Shown in pieces: positions 14,121 through 20,374 of a stretch of DNA of 22,840 nucleotides (its first letter is position 1; each line of letters opens with the position of its first letter). The DNA is from CAYRUP01 sp964578975. Lineage in GTDB: Bacteria > Pseudomonadota > Gammaproteobacteria > DSM-16500. Below the pieces are notes generated by a model. It was not told the origin of the DNA. It did no database searches and saw only the letters and a program-made list of their open reading frames with translations. The DNA is taken from contig CAZOFA010000034.1 in the NCBI GenBank assembly GCA_964578975.1, forward strand, positions 1 to 22,840, in the 5' to 3' direction. A program made the position numbers and the translations under genes.

Positions 14121-15419
14121 TTACTTTTTGAAACCCATGTTATTCGCTTCAGGGGCGGGAAATAAATTGGTTGGTTTTTTGGGCGAGGGTGCAGGAAAAA
14201 GTCGTCCCTGAGAGGAAGGGGAGAGTGTTTCTGTCCTCGCAAGAAGTTTTTGTTCGGGTTCAGTGGGTTGACCGCAACCTATTTTATTTAAGCCGGCATC
14301 AATGATAGGAAAAAAAGTATGACAGAGATAATAAGTGTAATTGGTTGTTTCACGTATCGCAATACTCCACGCGAAAGCAAAGCATAGGCTATCAGGTAAT
14401 GTGGGTGGCAATGGATCAGGCAACGTCGCCGCTGGTTCTTTGAGTAAATTATAAATTAAACAACCTTGAGTATGTCCCACCGTGAGCGCAGTAAATAAAG
14501 CCAAAAAAAATGTCAGCAGGTTTTTAAAATTTAAATTTTTGTAATCGGCGAGCTTAGCAAGAAATTGATCAATCGCCAAACTACTATTTTTACCATTAAA
14601 CATCGTATCAACCAGACCATTAAAAAAACCGAGGATCAGCACGCAATATTTAAAAGCAGGCGAAGACCAATTCAGAATTATTTTTGCCAGTGCCATTGCT
14701 GTAATATAACTTTCAATCCAATCTTCGATTGCACCTGCGGTAATGAGGAATTTTTTTACGACGATCAGTGGAATATCCCATAGGGTGGTTTGTACAACGT
14801 CACGCTCTTCATTTTTTTGTGTCGAAAAAATGCGATGGGCCCACAGCATGGTTTCCATTCCTTCGGTTGGGAGATTGGCGATCGAGACTAGCCCACCGAT
14901 CACGAAATTAATGGGCCTGTTTTTGCTGGTTTCCTGCGTTTCAAGATAATAAGCGGTTGCCAATAAATCGAAGAGGGACGCCATCACAATGATCATCATG
15001 GAAAGAAATAACGCCATGCAAGAATTTATTTTAGAAATCTCTTCCCATTCATCTTGTTTTTCATGTTTCATCAAGGCATACATTGTGTTAATGCCGTGCG
15101 GCACAAATTGTAAATTGAGTGCGATTGTTTCTACGAGATAAAAAAACGCTAACATCCAGGAAATGGTAACCGATAACGGAATAAATCCTAATAAATCGCC
15201 ATTAATATCTTTGAGTCCAATAAAATATTGCAGCACATCGATGACTGAGCTGAAAAGCAATGTGTATCCGTTAAAAAAATAATACAGGGGCCGAGACATT
15301 TTCGTGCTCGGCGGTTCCGGCAAAGCTTCAGGCGGATCTTGATTCACATCAATGGCATGATCATCTGAATCTTTTTTTTCAGGCGCTAAATTTTTTTTAG
15401 GATAAAAAAAACTAAACAT
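14121..15419 (-). CDS. Multi-pass membrane protein of unknown function
   Basis: I do not recognise this 432-aa protein. Seen: a charged, proline-rich N-terminal tail (1-43) without signal peptide; then about seven to nine hydrophobic stretches, near 45-67, 76-100, 133-157, 168-185, 212-232, 238-250, 256-274, 300-325 and 343-365; a Pro-rich loop (KEPAATLPDPLPPTLPDS, about 327-344); and a hydrophilic C-terminal tail (375-432) in which LFPAP occurs twice (407-411 and 419-423). A polar, proline-rich tail at each end of a membrane core is compatible with an inner-membrane protein or a secreted host-membrane protein; neither is shown. No obvious transporter signature. The Shine-Dalgarno is weak (GAG 14 nt before the ATG). 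It lies 49 nt upstream of ffh on the same strand. Confidence 0.7.
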   Translation of the reverse strand: MFSFFYPKKNLAPEKKDSDDHAIDVNQDPPEALPEPPSTKMSRPLYYFFNGYTLLFSSVIDVLQYFIGLKDINGDLLGFIPLSVTISWMLAFFYLVETIALNLQFVPHGINTMYALMKHEKQDEWEEISKINSCMALFLSMMIIVMASLFDLLATAYYLETQETSKNRPINFVIGGLVSIANLPTEGMETMLWAHRIFSTQKNEERDVVQTTLWDIPLIVVKKFLITAGAIEDWIESYITAMALAKIILNWSSPAFKYCVLILGFFNGLVDTMFNGKNSSLAIDQFLAKLADYKNLNFKNLLTFFLALFTALTVGHTQGCLIYNLLKEPAATLPDPLPPTLPDSLCFAFAWSIAIRETTNYTYYLCHTFFPIIDAGLNKIGCGQPTEPEQKLLARTETLSPSSQGRLFPAPSPKKPTNLFPAPEANNMGFKK

Positions 15420-15560
15420 GTGTTGTTTTTTACTCGCACAAAATGATTTTAAAAATTGAAATTAGAAAGAATTGTATTAGCTTGCGAAATGACGGATGGA
15501 ACAGCGGATTAGTATTGTGGATTATGCGGTTTCTGTCAACAACAACATTTTCAATATTCT

Positions 15561-15697
15561 CGTAAACGTTACCGCTTGGGCATGTGTCATTCCCGCGTAG
15601 GCGGGAATCTATTCTGAAAATGGCACAGTGCTTATTTTTAGATGGATGGATTCCCGCCTGCGCGGGAATGACACATGCGCAAGCGGTAACGTTTACG
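15561..15697. repeat. 137-bp palindromic element with 49-bp inverted arms
   Basis: Arms 15561-15609 and 15649-15697 are inverted copies with two mismatches, around a 39-nt spacer. The outer part reads CGTAAACGTTACCGCTT at the left. The inner part of each arm carries a GTCATTCCCGCG...GGCGGGAATC unit with the ATTCCC-N8-GGGAAT core also seen in the guaA insertion. The right arm ends one base before the stop codon of the Mth938-like gene. No clear target duplication and no coding capacity, so it resembles a MITE or a compound palindromic repeat. It fills most of the 279-nt gap between flanking genes. Confidence 0.88.
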
Positions 15698-15698
15698 A

Positions 15699-16070
15699 TT
15701 ATTTTATTATTAATGCAGCAACGACATTTCTATTTTCAGCGGTCAACGCAGTGTAAGTGCGGCAAGCAGCGTGCGTATCCATAATTTCTACGCCAATGCC
15801 TTCATTAATTAAATCACCGTACACCTCTAACGCAGGAAATTCTAACATTTCACCCGTGCCAATTAATAAAATCGCTGGACTCAATTCGATGATCACCGCA
15901 AGATCGTCTGCAGTTAATTCAGCGATGTGCGCTGGACGCCAATGATCAATTAATTTTTCGGGCGAAATAATAATGCTGTGTGTGTATTTCGTCTCATTGA
16001 CATGGATGCAGCCGGGTTGATAGGCTTTAATTTGAAATTGAGCATGATTTTCATCCAGTGCAAGTCCCAT
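15699..16070 (-). CDS. Mth938-like domain (DUF498/Xcc1710-like) protein
   Basis: A 123-aa single-domain protein. Recognised from the family pattern: QIKAYQPGCIHVNETKYTHSIIISP near the N-terminus, W-P-A (HWRPAHIAELTADDL), ILLIGTG, and VEIMDTHAACRTYTALTAENRNVVAALI at the C-terminus. The domain forms a Rossmann-like fold; the human relative NDUFAF3 is a complex I assembly factor, and the bacterial role is unknown. I place the start at the ATG at 16070 because GTGAG lies 7 nt upstream. ATGs at 16076 and 16127 are also possible, but the latter adds an atypical Lys/Phe-rich leader. It is transcribed divergently from the small membrane protein gene. Confidence 0.85.
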   Translation of the reverse strand: MGLALDENHAQFQIKAYQPGCIHVNETKYTHSIIISPEKLIDHWRPAHIAELTADDLAVIIELSPAILLIGTGEMLEFPALEVYGDLINEGIGVEIMDTHAACRTYTALTAENRNVVAALIIK

Positions 16071-16156
16071 AGACATTCTCACTTGAATATTTTTAGAAAT
16101 GTTGACAAAAAAATGTTTTTTATGCAAGCATCATTAATAGTTTTATGGAGTGATTT

Positions 16157-16417
16157 ATGATAGAACCAACTCAACAAAAAAATTATTTTCTTCCGTTCAA
16201 AAGTGTGGCAGGTGCGCTGATTTTTTGTGCGCTGCTTGGGCCTGTTGGTGTTTTATATTCTTCACTGACTGGTGGAATTGTCATGATTGTACTGGGATTA
16301 CTGGTGTTACGGGCGAAATTATGGGGCCCGGTGATTTTAATTTGGCTGATCTCCTGCATTTGGGGCGTGGCCGCGACCAATCGATATAATAAAAAAATTT
16401 TGCGCGACCGTGCTTAA
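16157..16417 (+). CDS. Small membrane protein, unknown function
   Basis: An 86-aa protein with probably three membrane segments (about 16-36, 39-53 and 55-75), a short polar N-terminus and a basic C-terminus (NRYNKKILRDRA), which suggests a cytoplasmic C-tail. GGAG at 16147-16150 lies 6 nt before the ATG and supports this frame over the overlapping one that starts at 16150. It is 27 nt upstream of recJ, probably in the same transcript. Not assigned to a family. Confidence 0.75.
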   Translation: MIEPTQQKNYFLPFKSVAGALIFCALLGPVGVLYSSLTGGIVMIVLGLLVLRAKLWGPVILIWLISCIWGVAATNRYNKKILRDRA

Positions 16418-16444
16418 CTAATTATTCCGACAGGGACGTTTTTC

Positions 16445-18163
16445 ATGACAAAAAAAACAATAAAACGCCGCACGCATTCCTCTGAACTGATCGACCATGA
16501 TCTTCATCCTCTGTTGCAACGCATTTATCGCGCGCGTGGTATCACCACGACCAAAGAACTGGAGCGTGGTTTAGAGCATTTACTGCCTTTTCATGATTTG
16601 CTCGGCATGGATCAAGCGGTGCAATTGCTGAGTCGCGCGTTGCTACAAAACCAACGCATCTTGATCATTGGTGATTTTGATGCAGATGGTGCCACCAGTA
16701 CCGCCGTTGCGATTCGTGCGTTAAAAAGTTTTGCTGCGCATGATGTCCACTATCTTGTGCCGAATCGATTTGCATTTGGTTATGGGTTGACACCTGAATT
16801 AGTGCAAGTCGCAAAAGAATTAAATCCACAGTTGATTGTGACAGTGGATAATGGTATTTCGAGCCACAAAGGTGTGCTTGCGGCACTGGACGCAGGCATT
16901 CAAGTGCTCATCACCGATCATCATTTACCTTCTGAGACATTGCCTGCGGCTGATGCCATTGTGAATCCCAATCAAGTGGGCGATCCATTTTTAAGTAAAA
17001 ATATCGCCGGTGTCGGTGTGATTTTTTATGTGATGTTGGCATTGCGCCGTTATTTAAGCGAACAAAATTGGTTTCGAGAAAAAAATATTCCAGAGCCCAA
17101 TATGTCAAATTTACTGGATATCGTGGCACTTGGCACGGTGGCCGATGTGGTGGCGCTGGATCATAACAATCGTATTTTAGTGCATCAAGGCTTGCGACGC
17201 ATTCGTGCAGGGCGTGCAATTCCCGGCATTACAGCCTTACTTGAAATCAGCGGACGCAATCAAGCGCGCGTCATGGCAGCGGATTTAGGTTTTGCTGTTG
17301 CACCGCGGCTAAATGCAGCGGGACGTTTGGATGATATGTCATTAGGCATTGAATGTTTATTATGTGATGATCTCGATGCAGCTCGAGAAATGGCGCAAGT
17401 TTTAAATCAACTAAATGAAGAACGCCGTGTCATCGAACAAGATATGCAAGAACAAGCGTTAACTGCACTCAAAAAAATTCCGACGCAAATGAATTCTCCC
17501 TATGGTGTTTGTTTATTTGATGAAACTTGGCATCAAGGTGTGATTGGGATTGTCGCCGGACGAATTAAAGATCGATTACATCGTCCAGTGATTGCATTTG
17601 CGTTAGCGAATGACACTGAATTAAAAGGTTCGGCGCGCTCCATTCCGGGATTACACATTCGTGATGTGTTGGCGGATGTGGCAACGCATCATCCTGAACT
17701 GATGTATAAATTTGGCGGACATGCGATGGCGGCAGGGCTCACGATTCCGCGCGCATCATTCGAACGCTTTGCTGAGATTTTTAATGAGATAGTGTCAGCG
17801 CGACTGCATCACATCGATTTGCAAAATGCATTAATGAGTGATGGCGAATTACATCCGCACGAATTATCGCTGGAAATCGCTGAGATTCTGCGCGAAGCAG
17901 GACCTTTCGGGCAGTCGTTTCCCGAGCCGATGTTTGATGGTGTTTTTGAAGTGCTCGAACAACGCTTGGTCGGAAGTCGCCATTTAAAAATGACGTTAAG
18001 TCATGCCAATCAATCCATTGACGCGATTGCATTCAATATTGATATAAATCAGTGGCCTAATTATCGTTGCACTGCGGTAAATGTCGCCTATCGTATGGAT
18101 GTGAATGAATTTAGAGGCAAACGTACGGTACAATTAATTGTGGAGCATCTGGAGGCGCTGTAG
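16445..18163 (+). CDS. recJ: Single-stranded-DNA-specific exonuclease RecJ
   Basis: 5'-3' ssDNA exonuclease of the DHH superfamily, acting in recombination and mismatch repair. Seen: motif I DFDADGATS (Asp77, Asp79, Asp81), VTVDNGISS, motif III DHH at 158-160, the DIVALGTVADVVAL block, RLNAAGRLDDMSLG, then the DHHA1 domain with GVIGIVAGRIKDRLHRP, KGSARSIPGLHIRDVL and FGGHAMAAGL, and a C-terminal OB-like domain (LVGSRHLKMTL, DAIAFNID). At 572 aa it matches E. coli RecJ (577). A Shine-Dalgarno AGGGA lies 8-9 nt before the ATG. The cyclase gene follows after 9 nt. Confidence 0.97.
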   Translation: MTKKTIKRRTHSSELIDHDLHPLLQRIYRARGITTTKELERGLEHLLPFHDLLGMDQAVQLLSRALLQNQRILIIGDFDADGATSTAVAIRALKSFAAHDVHYLVPNRFAFGYGLTPELVQVAKELNPQLIVTVDNGISSHKGVLAALDAGIQVLITDHHLPSETLPAADAIVNPNQVGDPFLSKNIAGVGVIFYVMLALRRYLSEQNWFREKNIPEPNMSNLLDIVALGTVADVVALDHNNRILVHQGLRRIRAGRAIPGITALLEISGRNQARVMAADLGFAVAPRLNAAGRLDDMSLGIECLLCDDLDAAREMAQVLNQLNEERRVIEQDMQEQALTALKKIPTQMNSPYGVCLFDETWHQGVIGIVAGRIKDRLHRPVIAFALANDTELKGSARSIPGLHIRDVLADVATHHPELMYKFGGHAMAAGLTIPRASFERFAEIFNEIVSARLHHIDLQNALMSDGELHPHELSLEIAEILREAGPFGQSFPEPMFDGVFEVLEQRLVGSRHLKMTLSHANQSIDAIAFNIDINQWPNYRCTAVNVAYRMDVNEFRGKRTVQLIVEHLEAL

Positions 18164-18172
18164 ACTAAGTTT

Positions 18173-20260
18173 ATGCGACTCAATTGGGCATGGCTAAACA
18201 GAAGAAAATTGCGCGTTGATATTTTAACGGTATTCGCAATTTTAATGGTGACCATCTCGTTGGCCATCATCGGTTATTCTTACATTAAAAGTTCCCGCGT
18301 CATTCTCGAATTAGGTGTGCAATTAGTCGAAAAATCGACGCAATCCGTCATTGATAAATTTAACAACTATATTCGACCTGCATCACTGCTGGATACCTCT
18401 CATGTCTTGCTGCAAGATAATTTATTAGATGAATCAGACAAAGAAAAATTAACCAGTTTCATGCATATTTTGTTGCAAACGCATCCGCAAATATTGAGTG
18501 CGTATATTGCGGATATGCACAACAACATGTTTCGAGAATCACGTGTGTCTGATGATTCGCACTTGCGTTTTGCCACACGATTTCTACGCCGACCAGAAAT
18601 ATTGCCTGGGACGAAATACGTGTCAGAAATTATTACAGCGCGTGGCGATAAAATATTTCTGAGCGCTATTTTCAAAGATCAAAATGGAAATGTCATCGGT
18701 AAAAAAGAAAATATTCCTCTGAATTATTTTCCCACCCAACGACCTTGGTTCAGTGGCGCGTTGAAGAGTGAAAAAAATAATTGGATCGCGATCAATGTGT
18801 TTAGCGAATATTTAGGTCTACAAATGACAGCGGCTGAACGTATTGAGCTAAATCAGAAAATCATGGGGGTGGTGGCGGTTGATGTGAGTGTGGATATTAT
18901 TCGCGATTATTTAGAATCCTCCAAAGTCAGCAAAAACAGTGTGATTGTTATTGTCGATCAAGCCGGAAAAGTTTTATCGGTGAAATCTCAATCCGCATTA
19001 ATGCACAAAGAAACTTTACCCTCGATTACGGAATTGCAAAATCCATTGCTGGCAACCGCTTATCAATTATTTAAATCAAATAAAAAAAATTATTTCACCT
19101 TTAAATTAAATCACACGGAATATATTGCGATATTTGTGCCGTATGCGCTGAATGGAAATAATGTCTGGGAAATCGGCACAATTGCCCCCATCAGTGATTT
19201 TATTGGTAAAAGTAAACAACAACATCAAGAGATTTTATTATTTTCATTTATCATGTTGTTAATCGGTTTGGGATTTGTGTTGTTGTTTTCTTATAAAATT
19301 TCAAAACCAATTATGCAATTGGCGGATGAAACCCTCACGCTTAAACAACTTGATTTCAGCAAGCCTACCATCATTAAAACACATATTCATGAAATTCAAG
19401 TGTTAACCGATGCGTTTAACGCAGCAAAAAACGTATTATCGTCGTTTGCGAAATACATTCCCAAAGTGTTAATTGAAAAATTAATGCAGCTCGGCACGAT
19501 TGCGCAAGTGGGGGGAGAGCGTAAAGAAATTAGTGTGTTATTTAGCGATATTCGCGATTTCACCACGATCGCAGAAAAAATTCCGCCAGAAACATTGATG
19601 CTGCATCTGGCGGATTATCTGAATGCAGTCTCTGCCATCATTCATCACTATCAAGGAAACATCGATAAATTTATTGGCGATGCGGTCATGGCATTTTGGG
19701 GTGCGCCGCTGGATGATGCGCAACATGTACAACACAGTTGCATGACGGCGTTGAGCTGTGCGCATCAAATTAATAAAATGAATGAACAATGGAAAAAACA
19801 AGGAAAACCGGTGTTTTACACGCGATTTGGTTTAAACACAGGTGTGGCGGTAGTGGGAAATATGGGCTCATCCGATCGCTTAAATTATACGGCAGTCGGT
19901 GATGTGGTGAATTTGGCGTTGCGTTTAGAAGATATTAATAAAATTTATGGAACACAAATCATGGTGAGTGAAGCGGTTCATCATGCGTGTCATAAAGAAT
20001 TTCTTTTTCGTCCTGTCGATGTGGTCAAAGTCAAAGGTAAAATTAAATCGACGGCGATTTATGAATTGATCGCAGCAAAAACTGGACCAGAAGAATTAAT
20101 TGCCACCCCTAAACAAATCGAGCTATGTGAATTAACGTTTGCAGCGTATGAAGCCTTCCAAAGTGGAGAACGGGAAAAAGCCATGCAAATTTTTAAAATG
20201 ATTTTAGAAAAATTTCCGGATGATTATGTGGCGTTATATCACTTGAAAAATATCATTTAA
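18173..20260 (+). CDS. Membrane-bound class III adenylate cyclase with dCache-like sensor and HAMP
   Basis: Predicted inner-membrane receptor that makes cAMP. Order: TM1 (about 16-38); a periplasmic domain of about 310 residues with a Cache-type signature (NYFPTQRPWFSGAL); TM2 (about 354-374); HAMP (about 375-428); cyclase domain (about 450-630); and a C-terminal TPR-like helical pair (about 650-695). Metal-binding aspartates are present at Asp459 (FSDIRDFTT) and Asp503 (DKFIGDAVMAFWG); Lys499 and Asp577 are the adenine-recognition pair, and Asn580 and Arg584 (GDVVNLALR) the transition-state residues. All are intact, so activity on ATP is expected. The ligand of the sensor is unknown. The start is 9 nt after recJ with a poor ribosome binding site, so coupled translation is likely. 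The downstream gene may have its own promoter. Confidence 0.92.
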   Translation: MRLNWAWLNRRKLRVDILTVFAILMVTISLAIIGYSYIKSSRVILELGVQLVEKSTQSVIDKFNNYIRPASLLDTSHVLLQDNLLDESDKEKLTSFMHILLQTHPQILSAYIADMHNNMFRESRVSDDSHLRFATRFLRRPEILPGTKYVSEIITARGDKIFLSAIFKDQNGNVIGKKENIPLNYFPTQRPWFSGALKSEKNNWIAINVFSEYLGLQMTAAERIELNQKIMGVVAVDVSVDIIRDYLESSKVSKNSVIVIVDQAGKVLSVKSQSALMHKETLPSITELQNPLLATAYQLFKSNKKNYFTFKLNHTEYIAIFVPYALNGNNVWEIGTIAPISDFIGKSKQQHQEILLFSFIMLLIGLGFVLLFSYKISKPIMQLADETLTLKQLDFSKPTIIKTHIHEIQVLTDAFNAAKNVLSSFAKYIPKVLIEKLMQLGTIAQVGGERKEISVLFSDIRDFTTIAEKIPPETLMLHLADYLNAVSAIIHHYQGNIDKFIGDAVMAFWGAPLDDAQHVQHSCMTALSCAHQINKMNEQWKKQGKPVFYTRFGLNTGVAVVGNMGSSDRLNYTAVGDVVNLALRLEDINKIYGTQIMVSEAVHHACHKEFLFRPVDVVKVKGKIKSTAIYELIAAKTGPEELIATPKQIELCELTFAAYEAFQSGEREKAMQIFKMILEKFPDDYVALYHLKNII

Positions 20261-20271
20261 TCCATCAATAC

Positions 20272-20330
20272 TGTACATAATTAGCACATAACATTAAATT
20301 AACTTTATTTATTGAGCTTAAATATGTACA
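20272..20330. promoter_or_regulatory. Inverted TGTACATA / TATGTACA pair upstream of the glucanase gene
   Basis: TGTACATA (20272-20279) and TATGTACA (20323-20330) are exact inverted copies 43 nt apart. The right copy overlaps a candidate -10 TACAAT (20327-20332) with a weak -35 TTTATT (20304-20309, 17-bp spacer). Regulator binding is speculative. Confidence 0.35.
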
Positions 20331-20332
20331 AT

Positions 20333-20354
20333 CCTTAAGGTTTTCTTAAGAAAA
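20333..20354. promoter_or_regulatory. Two adjacent perfect palindromes in the leader of the glucanase gene
   Basis: CCTTAAGG (20333-20340) is followed at once by TTTTCTTAAGAAAA (20341-20354), both perfectly palindromic. They sit between the putative promoter and the Shine-Dalgarno AGGAG (20363-20367). They may be an operator or an mRNA hairpin; no T-tract, so not a normal terminator of the cyclase gene. Confidence 0.4.
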
Positions 20355-20374
20355 AAACCACGAGGAGCTTGGGT

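Noticed and set aside
15584..15784. Plus-strand ORF of 66 aa with FPRRRES and IPACAGMT
   Set aside because: These peptides are the usual translation of ATTCCCGC-type palindromic repeats; the ORF lies in the 137-bp element and antisense to the Mth938-like gene.
16150..16389. Plus-strand ORF of 79 aa overlapping the small membrane protein in another frame
   Set aside because: The frame starting at 16157 has a well-placed GGAG and a coherent membrane-protein pattern; the other is Cys/Trp-rich without structure.
20272..20330. CRP/cAMP binding site upstream of the glucanase
   Set aside because: TGTACATA/TATGTACA do not fit TGTGA-N6-TCACA and the half-sites are 43 nt apart.
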